Shown piece by piece: positions 8,590 through 17,803 of a stretch of 64,000 bases of DNA (positions are counted from its first letter, which is position 1; every line of letters starts with the position of its first letter). The stretch is from Candidatus Eiseniibacteriota bacterium (GTDB lineage: Bacteria; Orphanbacterota; Orphanbacteria; Orphanbacterales; Orphanbacteraceae). Under the pieces are notes generated by a model. It saw nothing but the letters and a program-made list of their open reading frames with translations, searched no databases and was not told the origin of the DNA. Position numbers and translations under genes: made by a program. Location of the stretch: the NCBI GenBank assembly GCA_029262235.1, contig JAJCZU010000002.1:620001-684000 (forward strand), read 5' to 3'.

Positions 8590-10619
8590 ATCCCGTACTT
8601 CTCCGCATCCCACGTGAGGCCGAGCGCGGAGGGGGGCGCCATGTACCCCGCGAGCGCGGATGCGGCGACGACCGGCGGGCTCGCCAGATAGCCCTGCCCC
8701 CCGATTCCCATGCGATTCTGCCAGTTGCGATTGAATGTCGTGATCGCGACCTGGTCCTTCTCGAGCGCGTCCGGACCCTGCCCGAAGCAGGGGCCGCACC
8801 ACGACTGGCGGATTTCTCCTCCGACTGATTCGAACACACTCGCGATCGACTCGCCATGCAGCCGCGGGTCCGGAACACGGATCCGTTCGCGCACGCCGCC
8901 CGATCCGGGAAAGATCACGAACTCGGTGGCGGCCTTCGTGTACCCCTTCTCGCGCGCGGCGACGATCACGAGCGCGGCCTGCAGCAGATCGTTGTAGCTG
9001 CCGTTCGTGCACGACCCTATGAACGCCTTGTCGAACGGGATGCGTTCCTTCGCGACGTCTTCCGCCGGATGCGCGTTCCCGGGGCTGAACGGGCGGGCGA
9101 TCATGGGCTCGACGTTGCCGAGGTCGAACGTTTCGTCGATTTCGTAGTGCGCGTTTTCCCCGGGCGCGATGCGCGGGTAGGGGAGATCGGTCATTCCCTT
9201 CTTGTCGAACCAGTCGTACGTGATGTCGTCGGCGGCGAAGATGCCGTTCTGCGCTTCGCCTTCCGCCATCATGTTGGCAATCGTGTTCCTGTACGCGATC
9301 GGAAGCTGCCCGCCCGCGTCGACGAACTCGACCGACATCCCCTGCGCCTGTTTCGACCCCCAGTGCGCGAGCAGCGCGAGGACGATGTCCTTGCCGGATA
9401 CCCACGGCTGGAGCTTGCCCTTGAAGACGACGCGCCGCTGTTTCGCGAGCGTGAAGTACACGTAACCCGTGGCCCAGCCGAAGCCGAGCGTTGTCGAACC
9501 GACCCCGAACCCGACCGCGCCGTAGGCGCCGTAAGCCCGGCTGTGCGAGTCGGCGCCCGGAATGAACTGGCCCGGATACACGAGCCCTTGTTCGGGGAAG
9601 TAGAAATGGAAGATGCCGTCTCCCGGGGAAGCGATGTAGGGCTTTTCGATTCCCTGCTGCGCCACGAACTGGCGGGAAATTTCCGTTTGCAGGTCGTCGG
9701 ATGCCTTGCCCGTGAATACGAAGTGATCGCTTGCGACGGCGATCTGGCGAGGAAAGATCGTGCGCCCTCCCGAGATCTGATTGAACGTATGAATCGAGAA
9801 CGGCGCCGTGCCGTCCGAAGCGGGCAGGAGGTCGGCGTAGACACGGAGCGTGGCGCCCGGCTTCACCTGCGCGTTCTTGTCGACGCGGTGCGCCCATACG
9901 ATCTGCTCTGTCGTAGTCATGCCGCGCGCCGTCTCGGCGTCGGGCCATACGATCTCGGGTTCGCGCATGACCGAGTCGCGGAACTCGCGGCGTCCCACGG
10001 CAAAGATTCCACCCGTATCGCGGATCTCTTCCTCTTTCGGCGTCAGCGGAATCGGTGTGTACTCTTTCCCGCGGGTCACGTTCGTCAGCTTGCGCGTGTC
10101 GGGGTCGAAAGAAAACTCGTCGCCGTCTTCGGCATCCGCGACCGCCTCGGTAGACTGCGTGACGTGAAGGCCGAGGTTCAGCGCGTTCTTTCGAAAGATG
10201 TCGCCCATGTTCTCGCCGCAGATGATCACCATTTCGAGATCGACTTCCTCGGCAATGGCTTTCAGTCCGGCCGGCGACATCTCGCGCGACGATCCGATCG
10301 CGAATCGCTCTCCGGCTATGATGAAGTTCTCGCCGCCGTGTACCCGTTCCCGGAAGTTCGGCATCAGGTACTTGAACGCGCCCGTCTTCCATTTTTCGTC
10401 GAGCTTCTCGAGGCTCGTTGAAACACAGTACGCGGAGGGCGTGATCTGGTCCGTGTCGATCGCGTTCATCTTCTGGCCGGGGCGGTCGGTGTCGTAGAAG
10501 ACGAGCGCACGCCCGCGAATCAGGGGGCTGGAGTCGGCGTTTTTCGCTTCGAGCCCGCGTTCGGCGATTTCGTCGAGCGACTTCTTCGGCCAGAGCCTGG
10601 CCCGTTCAATGGTATGCAT
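8586..10619 (-). CDS. Aconitase-superfamily hydratase with N-terminal swivel domain
   Basis: 677 residues. The small swivel (LeuD-like) domain comes first, with GSSREMSPAG near residue 110; the catalytic [4Fe-4S] domains follow, with GADSHSRAYGAYG, IGSCTNGSYND and CGPCFGQG supplying the three cluster cysteines. AcnA, LeuC/D fusions and mitochondrial aconitases have the swivel at the C-terminus; AcnB has it before the catalytic domains but also carries a HEAT-like N-terminal domain that is absent here. The swivel reads GSSREMSP rather than the usual GSSREHAP. Substrate could be citrate/isocitrate, 2-methylisocitrate or a related hydroxyacid; this is not decidable from sequence. It lies 27 nt downstream of tpx and is probably co-transcribed. 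A full acnA is nearby, so this is unlikely to be the only TCA aconitase. Confidence 0.8.
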   Translation of the reverse strand: MHTIERARLWPKKSLDEIAERGLEAKNADSSPLIRGRALVFYDTDRPGQKMNAIDTDQITPSAYCVSTSLEKLDEKWKTGAFKYLMPNFRERVHGGENFIIAGERFAIGSSREMSPAGLKAIAEEVDLEMVIICGENMGDIFRKNALNLGLHVTQSTEAVADAEDGDEFSFDPDTRKLTNVTRGKEYTPIPLTPKEEEIRDTGGIFAVGRREFRDSVMREPEIVWPDAETARGMTTTEQIVWAHRVDKNAQVKPGATLRVYADLLPASDGTAPFSIHTFNQISGGRTIFPRQIAVASDHFVFTGKASDDLQTEISRQFVAQQGIEKPYIASPGDGIFHFYFPEQGLVYPGQFIPGADSHSRAYGAYGAVGFGVGSTTLGFGWATGYVYFTLAKQRRVVFKGKLQPWVSGKDIVLALLAHWGSKQAQGMSVEFVDAGGQLPIAYRNTIANMMAEGEAQNGIFAADDITYDWFDKKGMTDLPYPRIAPGENAHYEIDETFDLGNVEPMIARPFSPGNAHPAEDVAKERIPFDKAFIGSCTNGSYNDLLQAALVIVAAREKGYTKAATEFVIFPGSGGVRERIRVPDPRLHGESIASVFESVGGEIRQSWCGPCFGQGPDALEKDQVAITTFNRNWQNRMGIGGQGYLASPPVVAASALAGYMAPPSALGLTWDAEKYGI

Positions 10620-10646
10620 GCAGCTAGGGTCCTCTGGGTACGGGAA

Positions 10647-11156
10647 TCAGGCGATGGCGTGAAGCGAGTGCAACACGGCGTCATAATCGGGTTCGGTGCC
10701 GGTCTCGACGACGTATTCCACGTGGCGTACGGTGTCGTCGCGGTCGAGCACGAAGACGGCGCGGCAGTTGAGCCCGACGCTGTCCATATACGTTCCGAAG
10801 GCGTGACCGAAGGCCCGCCTGTGATAATCGCTCAAAAAGCGCATACGCTCCGGGTCGATGTTCTCCTGCTTGCAGAAGCGGGACTGCGCGACGGGTAGAT
10901 CGCAGCTGACGCCGATGAAGTCGACGTCCGGCAGTTGCGCCGCGGCGTCGTAGAAACGCTTCGTCTGCATCGCGCAGGTGCCGGTGTCGAGCGACGGCGT
11001 CACGCTTACGACCCGCACGCGACCGGTCGTGCCGGAAAGGGGCACCTCGGTATTGAAATCCATCTTCAGCACGGCGTCCGGCGCTTTCACGCCGGGTCTG
11101 ACGGCGTTGCCCGAGAGGGGGGCTGGTTTTCCTGCCCAGTTGACGGTTCGTGACAT
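10647..11156 (-). CDS. tpx: Thiol peroxidase (atypical 2-Cys peroxiredoxin)
   Basis: 169 residues, the usual Tpx length. The peroxidatic cysteine is Cys61 in TPSLDTGTCAMQ, the Tpx-specific active site; the resolving cysteine is Cys95 in DLPVAQSRFC. Tpx reduces lipid and hydrogen peroxides using thioredoxin in the cytoplasm or periplasm; no signal peptide is seen here. GGAGAG precedes the ATG by 4-5 nt. The pairing with an oxidant-sensitive Fe-S hydratase just downstream is sensible, since Tpx could protect the cluster. The 172 nt upstream (11157-11328) hold nothing recognisable beyond the leader. Confidence 0.93.
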   Translation of the reverse strand: MSRTVNWAGKPAPLSGNAVRPGVKAPDAVLKMDFNTEVPLSGTTGRVRVVSVTPSLDTGTCAMQTKRFYDAAAQLPDVDFIGVSCDLPVAQSRFCKQENIDPERMRFLSDYHRRAFGHAFGTYMDSVGLNCRAVFVLDRDDTVRHVEYVVETGTEPDYDAVLHSLHAIA

Positions 11157-11328
11157 GAATCTCTCCTTACGTGAACAATGTCAGTGAGCGCCGGCGGCAG
11201 GGAAAGAGCGCGTCGGCAGGCACGGCGAAATGGTACAGCCGGGGAGACGGGAGCGCAAGCCGGCCCGGCCGCTGCGTGGACTGCGCGGCCCGGATCGGAT
11301 TCGATGCGCCCCCGGGATTCGCGGGACG

Positions 11329-14300
11329 CTAGAAGTTCCAGCCGAAGAAGAAATCGGACTCCCATCCCTTGAGCCACTTGTCCTCGCGAAACCGCCTGGC
11401 AAGATCCCACCGGACGACCGCGCCACCGAAACCGGCGCGCAGGCCGAAGCCGCTCGAGCCTTGAAACAGGGGCGTCTGTCTGCGGAACCACGCGTCTCCG
11501 GTATCTACGAACAGCGCGCCCTGCAGCGGGCTCAGCAGGTCGTAGCCGCCGAGCAGCAGGCGGACCGGGAAAGGAAAGCGGACTTCGTGATTCGCCAGAT
11601 AGTACTGGTTTCCCTCGAGCGACAGGAAGTCGTAGCCGCGGAGCGTCAGCGATCCGCCGATCACGATTTCGCGCGGGAAGTCGCCCGCCGAGTAGCCGCC
11701 GCTGAAGCGCGACGCCCATACCCAGCGCCCCCATAATGGATAGTAGAGCCGGAGGTCGCCGAGTGCGGTCCCGCTGCGGACGCTCTGTTCCGGAATCCAC
11801 TCGACATCGACCGAGAATATGAGCGAGGCGAGCACTCCCGAGCCGAAGCCGTACCCGAACGGACCGGGCACCGTGGTGTCGTAGCCCAGAATTCCTTCGA
11901 TTGTCGTCTCACCGAACTGCTTCGTGTCTCCGCCGACCACGGGCTCCTCGTTCACGTACTTGAGCTCGAGGTTACCGCCGACCGATCGATACCGGTCGAT
12001 CGGGTGCGTGATGCCACCGATTACGCCGATCTCCTCACGGAAGAAGAAACCCTGGTCGTCTGTAAGGAAGTCGTTCGCGAAACGGAACACCCCGACCTGG
12101 TAGTCATTGCGGCTTTCGAGAAAATAGAGATTCGCGCCTGCCGACAGGAACTTGAAGAAGTCGGCGGTTTCGTCCGCGTTCGAGCCCAGGAAGAACGCCA
12201 TTTTGCGGCCCCCCAGCAGATCCGAGAGCCCGAGGAACGACTGCTGATAGAACGCGCTCCCCGTGATGAAGAAGACATCGGGCCCGTACTCGTGTTTGTA
12301 CGGCATCGTTTCGTAGTTGCGGCTTGTCGGGAGTTTCCACACTTCCCCGGGCGCGGGGGGGAGCGCGGCGATTTCAGTCGTGTCGGGCGAAAGAAGCGGG
12401 GTGGTTGACTGCTCGGGCGCCAGCGCCTGTGCCGTGTCCGCGAGCGCTGTACGATAGATGTGGAACTTCAGTTTCTGATTCGTAAGAACATAAAGCGAGT
12501 CATGTTCGATGTCGAACGCCTTGATGCCGATCGCGTCCCGCGTGACGGCACGAATGCGCGCGTCGACTTTCGACTGCGCGTACACGTTGCGGGAGCCGCC
12601 GGTTGTCCGATGGATGAAGTAGACGGCGCGATCATCCTCGCGCGGGTTCTCGGCGGAACCATCGACGGCGAGAACGGGGGTGGGCTCGCGGTTCGAGCCG
12701 GGGCGATAGCGCATGAGCTCGTAGCGTCCCTCGACAGTGCGGTCCGCCGCGTACAGAATGCCGTACTTCGTCCAGCTGAGGTCCTTTTCGTGCACGTGAT
12801 CGCGCGTGACGCGCTCGAGATGGGCGTTCCCGCGGTCGTAGACGAACAAATCGGATCGGCCGTATTCCTGCAGTCCCGCGAACACGATCGAGTCTCCCGA
12901 GGGAGAAAGCGCGAGCGATTCGATCGTGAGTACGGAATCGAAGCGCACCGACTCGAGATGCTTCGCAGCGTCCGGCGTTCCGACGTCCGCGATACGAATC
13001 TCGTCGCGCCCGCGGTCGAGCACGACCCATGCGGCCGTGTGGTTCGAAAGCGCCGCGGTCGGCTTCCCGAGATGCAGCGATTCCGTGCCCGGCATTCCGT
13101 CGCGCGCGAGCACCGTGCGCTTCTTCCCCTGCTTCAGGAAAAGCGTGCCGCGCCCTCTGTGATATCCGGTGTAGAGAACACGACCGTTCGCGGTGGCAGG
13201 CGGCCCGTCGAACACGCCGTCCGTAACGGCCACGCCGTACTCTTCGATCTCGAGCTGTCCCGCCAGCTCCGTCAGATAGCGCCTCCGTATATACCGCTCC
13301 CAGTCCTCGCCGAGTTCATCGAGAGGCTTCCCGAAGATCCCCTCGAAAATGCGGCTCGTGTTCCTTCCGCGGAACGCGCTTCGCAGAAAGAGTCCGACAC
13401 GTTCGTCGCCGTAGGTACTGCCGAGATATTGAAAGAACGATTTGCCCTGCACGTAAACGAGATATCCGTGCCGCCCCGAGAGATACTGCATCGGCACGAC
13501 TTCGTCATGAATCACGAGATCACGCAGCACGATATCGTTCAGATCGTTCCATTCGGACGAATAGTATTCCGCCACGCCTTCCATCACGAAAAGGGGGAAG
13601 AGATGCGGCTGCAGATCCGGCGGAACCCAGCGATAGAGCGACTCTTCGGCGCGGCCGAATCTGTCGTCACGCGTATTCTCTTCGCGAAACTCGTCGCGAA
13701 TCGGTCCGTCGTACGGGAGCGCGGCAAGAGCGTGATAAAGCGGCGCAAGGGCGTCGTACGCTGCGGCGAACTCGTGCTCGGGAACGTTCCGGAGCGTCAC
13801 GAGATCGAAGCGGCTCGTCGAGGAAGCCCAGAGCGTGTCGCCGGGCGCGGGAATGTTCCTCTCGTGACCGGCTCGCAGCGCCGACTGCAGATGAAGGCCA
13901 CGACCGAGAGATGTGCCGTCGAAGGCTCGCTCGAAGAGTGCGGTCCGCTCGCCTTCGACAATCCACGGGTACGCGCGTTCCGTACACGAAAGCGTCGTCT
14001 CGAACGGTCGCGCGGGAAGGAGCGCGGCGAGCTTCTGCCTGACCGCGGCGGGAAGATTCCCGAGCGATTGCCACTCCTCTTCACCGCGCAGCCTGATAGA
14101 GATTCTGTACTGCGGGTGGCGCCCCGCATCGTTTTCGATGCCGAGAAAGATCTGCGGATGAAGCCGGCCTTCTCCGTAAGCGGGGGGCGGAAGGCCGACG
14201 TCCGCTTCGTCGACGTGAAGACGGGCGCGCACGAACCGGGGAAAATCGTCGCGCGGCGCGACCTGGGTCAGCAGTTTCGCGGCGTAGGCGAGCTGCGTCC

Positions 14301-14901
14301 AGGCACGACGTCGCTCTTTCGCGATCGTGCGTTCCTCGCCGTACTCTTCCCAGCTCGTTTCGAGAAGCCGGAACGTGAACGCATGCACGAGTTCATGCTG
14401 AATCACATGGCTCAGCAGTTCGTTCGATCCCGTGAACGGAAACACGATGCGTCCGCGGATGAGATCGAAGAAACCCTGCGTGCCTTCTCCCACGATTCCC
14501 GGAGACGTGTTCGTTACCTGGAAGCGCGTGGAGGACGTGTAGCCGACGAGCGGGATCTTCTCGAGACCGGTGGCGAGCGAATCGTAGAGAATGCCCATGC
14601 GTGTTTCGAGACGCGGATACCACTGCTCGGCGATCTCGGCAATCCGGGCGGCAAGCGCCTCTTCATGTTTTCCCATGAAGACGCGGAAGTTTTCGGTTTC
14701 GAGAACCTGGATCTCGTCAGGCTCGTCCCACTGCACTTTCTGTTTGAGCGAGTAGAGGCTCGGCGGCGTGATTCGATTCGTGCCGTAGTCGAGCTGATGG
14801 AACAGGCAGGATGGAGCGTTGCCGTCGGCCTCCGCGCGCACGGGCGCCGCGAGCGAGCCGCAGGCCAGCGCGAGCAGACATGAAATGGCGGCGAACTTCA
14901 G
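11329..14901 (-). CDS. Peptidase-MA-like metalloprotease / beta-propeller / Omp85-type barrel fusion
   Basis: About 1190 residues. A signal peptide (MKFAAISCLLALACGSLA) appears only if translation starts at a CTG at 14901, preceded by GGGAG at ideal spacing; the same frame has a TGA ten codons further upstream and no ATG, GTG or TTG between, and the next GTG (14841) removes the signal. Residues ~60-430 are a gluzincin-like domain with HELVH and, about 240 residues later, VMEGVAEYY that could give the third zinc ligand. Residues ~560-850 are repeated TolB/WD40-like strands. The last ~300 residues resemble the Bac_surface_Ag (BamA/TamA) barrel, ending in Phe. It is probably an outer-membrane-anchored protease with a periplasmic or surface propeller. 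Targets unknown. Confidence 0.7.
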   Translation of the reverse strand: MKFAAISCLLALACGSLAAPVRAEADGNAPSCLFHQLDYGTNRITPPSLYSLKQKVQWDEPDEIQVLETENFRVFMGKHEEALAARIAEIAEQWYPRLETRMGILYDSLATGLEKIPLVGYTSSTRFQVTNTSPGIVGEGTQGFFDLIRGRIVFPFTGSNELLSHVIQHELVHAFTFRLLETSWEEYGEERTIAKERRRAWTQLAYAAKLLTQVAPRDDFPRFVRARLHVDEADVGLPPPAYGEGRLHPQIFLGIENDAGRHPQYRISIRLRGEEEWQSLGNLPAAVRQKLAALLPARPFETTLSCTERAYPWIVEGERTALFERAFDGTSLGRGLHLQSALRAGHERNIPAPGDTLWASSTSRFDLVTLRNVPEHEFAAAYDALAPLYHALAALPYDGPIRDEFREENTRDDRFGRAEESLYRWVPPDLQPHLFPLFVMEGVAEYYSSEWNDLNDIVLRDLVIHDEVVPMQYLSGRHGYLVYVQGKSFFQYLGSTYGDERVGLFLRSAFRGRNTSRIFEGIFGKPLDELGEDWERYIRRRYLTELAGQLEIEEYGVAVTDGVFDGPPATANGRVLYTGYHRGRGTLFLKQGKKRTVLARDGMPGTESLHLGKPTAALSNHTAAWVVLDRGRDEIRIADVGTPDAAKHLESVRFDSVLTIESLALSPSGDSIVFAGLQEYGRSDLFVYDRGNAHLERVTRDHVHEKDLSWTKYGILYAADRTVEGRYELMRYRPGSNREPTPVLAVDGSAENPREDDRAVYFIHRTTGGSRNVYAQSKVDARIRAVTRDAIGIKAFDIEHDSLYVLTNQKLKFHIYRTALADTAQALAPEQSTTPLLSPDTTEIAALPPAPGEVWKLPTSRNYETMPYKHEYGPDVFFITGSAFYQQSFLGLSDLLGGRKMAFFLGSNADETADFFKFLSAGANLYFLESRNDYQVGVFRFANDFLTDDQGFFFREEIGVIGGITHPIDRYRSVGGNLELKYVNEEPVVGGDTKQFGETTIEGILGYDTTVPGPFGYGFGSGVLASLIFSVDVEWIPEQSVRSGTALGDLRLYYPLWGRWVWASRFSGGYSAGDFPREIVIGGSLTLRGYDFLSLEGNQYYLANHEVRFPFPVRLLLGGYDLLSPLQGALFVDTGDAWFRRQTPLFQGSSGFGLRAGFGGAVVRWDLARRFREDKWLKGWESDFFFGWNF

Positions 14902-14963
14902 CTTCCATCTCCCGGGGGGAGGGGGCTTTCATCTATACGAAGAAATCCGTTGTCTGTCTGCGC

Positions 14964-17654
14964 CTAAAGAAGCGAGCGCAGGACGTACGACAGGATGCCC
15001 CCGTGATTGTAGTAGTCGATCTCGTCCGGGGTGTCGATGCGCACGATCGCGTCGAACGCGAACTCGGCCCCGTTCCGGCGGTTCGCCGTCACGCGCAGCG
15101 TCTGCCCGGGGGAAACGCCGCCTTCGATGCCGGTAATCGAGAACGTCTCGGTCCCGTCGAGGCTGAGTTCCCGGCGGCCCTCGCCTTCCCGGAACTGCAA
15201 TGGCAGAACACCCATGCCGACGAGGTTGCTCCGGTGAATCCGCTCGTAGCTCTCGGCGATCACCGCGCGGACACCGAGAAGCATGGTTCCCTTGGCGGCC
15301 CAGTCGCGGCTGGAACCTGTTCCGTATGCCTTCCCTGCGATGACGATAAGAGGCGTCTTGTCGGCCGCGTACTTTTCGGCCGCCTCGAAGATCGAGATGA
15401 CTTCCTCGTTCGGCAGATGACGCGTGTAGCCGCCTTCCTTGCCGCCTGCGAGTTCGTTTCGCAGGCGAATGTTCGCGAACGTGCCGCGGATCATGACCTC
15501 GTGATTGCCGCGCCGCGAGCCGAACGAGTTGAACGACTTCGGTTCGACGCCTTTCGACTGCAGGTAGCGGCCGGCCGGCCCGTCCGCCGGGATCGCGCCC
15601 GCGGGAGAGATGTGATCCGTCGTGACGGAATCACCCACGACCACCAGTGCGCGCGCTTTCACGATGTTCGCGGGCGCATCGGGCTCGCGTTTGATGTTCG
15701 CGAAGAACGGCGGTTCCTGAATGTACGTCGAGTCGGCCTGCCAGTCGAACAGCTCTCCTTCGACCGTGGGAAGTGAGCGCCAGTTGTCGAGACCGGTGAA
15801 TACGTCCGCATACTGCTTTCGAAACTGATCGGGGCGGACCGACTTTCTGATGACGGCGTCGATTTCGTCCTGCTTCGGCCAGATGTCCTTCAGGAAGACG
15901 TCCGTGCCGTCACTCCCTTTGCCGATCGGTTCGGCGACGAGGTCGATGTCGACTGTTCCGGCGAGCGCGTACGCGACGACGAGTGGAGGGGAGGCGAGGT
16001 AGCTCGCCTTGACGTCCGGGCTGATGCGCCCCTCGAAGTTCCTGTTCCCCGATAGCACGGCCGCGACCACGAGTTCGTTATCGTGAATCGCACTCGAGAT
16101 CGGCGGGGCGAGCGGGCCGGAGTTTCCGATGCAGGTCGTGCACCCGTAGCCGACGAGGTGGAACCCGAGACTTTCGAGCGACTTCGTGAGACCGGCGTCG
16201 TCGAGATACTCGGTGACCACTTTCGAACCGGGCGCAAGCGATGTCTTGACCCACGGCTTGCTCTGCAGCCCCTTCGCGACGGCGTTCCGCGCAAGAAGTC
16301 CCGCCGCGATCAGGACGCTCGGATTCGACGTGTTCGTGCAGCTCGTGATCGCCGCGATCACGACCGCGCCCTGCTTCAGATCGTAGGAGTCGCCGTTCTG
16401 CTTTACCGCACCCGTCCGCGTGAGAGCGGCCGCGGCTTTCTGTTCGTCCACGCGCAGAAAATGACTCAGCGACCCGCGGAAGTTTTCGCCCACTCTGGGG
16501 AGATCGACGCGATCCTGCGGCCGGCTCGGTCCGGCGAGACTCGAATGCACGGTGCTGAGATCGAGTTCGAGCGAAGATGTGAATGCGGGCTCTTCATACC
16601 CTTCTGCTACGAAGATGCCCTGCGCCTTGCAGTACGCTTCCACGAGTGCGATCTGTTCCGGCTCCCGTCCCGTGAGGCGCAGGTAGTCGAGCGTCTTTTC
16701 GTCGACAGGGAAGAAGCCGATGGTCGCCCCGTATTCGGGCGCCATGTTCGCGATGGTCGCGCGGTCGGGAAGCGTGAGGTTCGAAAGCGCCGGCCCGTAG
16801 AACTCGACGAACTTGCCGACTACGCCGTGCTGACGGAGGAGCTGCGTTACCGTGAGCACGAGATCGGTCGCGGTGGATCCTGCGGGCAGTTTGCCCGTCA
16901 GACGAAGACCGACGACTTCGGGAATCAGCATCGAAATCGGCCGGCCGAGCATGGCCGCTTCCGCTTCGATCCCGCCGACGCCCCAGCCCACGATGCCGAG
17001 CGCGTTGATCATGGTCGTGTGCGAGTCGGTGCCGACGAGCGTATCGGGATAGGCGCGGGCCACGCCGTCAACCTCGCGCGCAAATACGACGCGCCCGAGA
17101 TACTCGAGATTCACCTGGTGCACGATTCCGGTTTCCGGCGGCACGACGCGAAAATTCTCAAACGCCTGCTGTCCCCACCGGAGAAAGATATAGCGTTCCT
17201 GATTGCGATCGAACTCCATGAGACCGTTCTGGCGAAAAGAGTCCGCGGTGCCGAACTTGTCGACCTGCACGGAGTGGTCGATGACGAGATCCGCCGGCTG
17301 CAGCGGGTTGATCTTGTTGGGATCACCCCCGAGCCTGACCATCGCGTTCCGCATGGCCGCAAGGTCCGCCACGGCGGGCACGCCGGTGAAGTCCTGCAGC
17401 AGAACGCGCGCCGGCCGGAACGCAATCTCTTTTCCCACGGTTCCCTTTGCCAGCGTTGCGATGTCTTCCTTCGTTACGATGCGGCCGTCTTCGTAGTGAA
17501 GCAGGTTCTCGAGCAGGATGCGTCGCGAGATCGGCAGCTTCCCGATTTCGGGGAAACCCTGTTCCATGAGTGCGGGTAGGGAATGATAGCGGTACTTGCC
17601 GCCCCCGGCGGACAGCTCCCGTTCGGTGCCGTAGGAATTGTGGGAAGAGCTCAT
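14964..17654 (-). CDS. acnA: Aconitate hydratase A
   Basis: 896 residues from the ATG at 17654 ([10 protein letters not shown]), preceded by AGGAGACGAGG; the open frame continues upstream but this start gives the normal AcnA length. It has [14 protein letters not shown] in domain 1, [11 protein letters not shown] and [12 protein letters not shown] for the three [4Fe-4S] cysteines, and [14 protein letters not shown] in the C-terminal swivel. It interconverts citrate and isocitrate in the TCA cycle in the cytoplasm; AcnA/IRP-type enzymes are comparatively oxidation-resistant. It lies divergent to the YgfK-like gene across 149 nt and 62 nt ahead of the metalloprotease fusion. Confidence 0.95.
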   Translation of the reverse strand: MSSSHNSYGTERELSAGGGKYRYHSLPALMEQGFPEIGKLPISRRILLENLLHYEDGRIVTKEDIATLAKGTVGKEIAFRPARVLLQDFTGVPAVADLAAMRNAMVRLGGDPNKINPLQPADLVIDHSVQVDKFGTADSFRQNGLMEFDRNQERYIFLRWGQQAFENFRVVPPETGIVHQVNLEYLGRVVFAREVDGVARAYPDTLVGTDSHTTMINALGIVGWGVGGIEAEAAMLGRPISMLIPEVVGLRLTGKLPAGSTATDLVLTVTQLLRQHGVVGKFVEFYGPALSNLTLPDRATIANMAPEYGATIGFFPVDEKTLDYLRLTGREPEQIALVEAYCKAQGIFVAEGYEEPAFTSSLELDLSTVHSSLAGPSRPQDRVDLPRVGENFRGSLSHFLRVDEQKAAAALTRTGAVKQNGDSYDLKQGAVVIAAITSCTNTSNPSVLIAAGLLARNAVAKGLQSKPWVKTSLAPGSKVVTEYLDDAGLTKSLESLGFHLVGYGCTTCIGNSGPLAPPISSAIHDNELVVAAVLSGNRNFEGRISPDVKASYLASPPLVVAYALAGTVDIDLVAEPIGKGSDGTDVFLKDIWPKQDEIDAVIRKSVRPDQFRKQYADVFTGLDNWRSLPTVEGELFDWQADSTYIQEPPFFANIKREPDAPANIVKARALVVVGDSVTTDHISPAGAIPADGPAGRYLQSKGVEPKSFNSFGSRRGNHEVMIRGTFANIRLRNELAGGKEGGYTRHLPNEEVISIFEAAEKYAADKTPLIVIAGKAYGTGSSRDWAAKGTMLLGVRAVIAESYERIHRSNLVGMGVLPLQFREGEGRRELSLDGTETFSITGIEGGVSPGQTLRVTANRRNGAEFAFDAIVRIDTPDEIDYYNHGGILSYVLRSLL

Positions 17655-17803
17655 GCAGGTCCTCGTCTCCTGATTCAGTGAAATCGTTCGTGCCTGTTTG
17701 GATCCTAGAATACAACGATCCCTGTCTGGGGGAAAGAGGACAGGGCGCTTCGGCGGCCCTCCCGGCGTGCTACGATGGCCGGCAGTCAATCGAAGGGAGA
17801 CCG

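Noticed and set aside
8515-10392. 625-codon minus-strand frame inside the aconitase-like gene
   Set aside because: Same strand as the aconitase-like gene but frame-shifted; the aconitase frame has all catalytic motifs, this one only Arg/Gly/Ala runs.
12460-14883. 807-codon plus-strand frame
   Set aside because: Exact antisense shadow of the protease/propeller/barrel gene, with no recognisable domain and no ribosome site.
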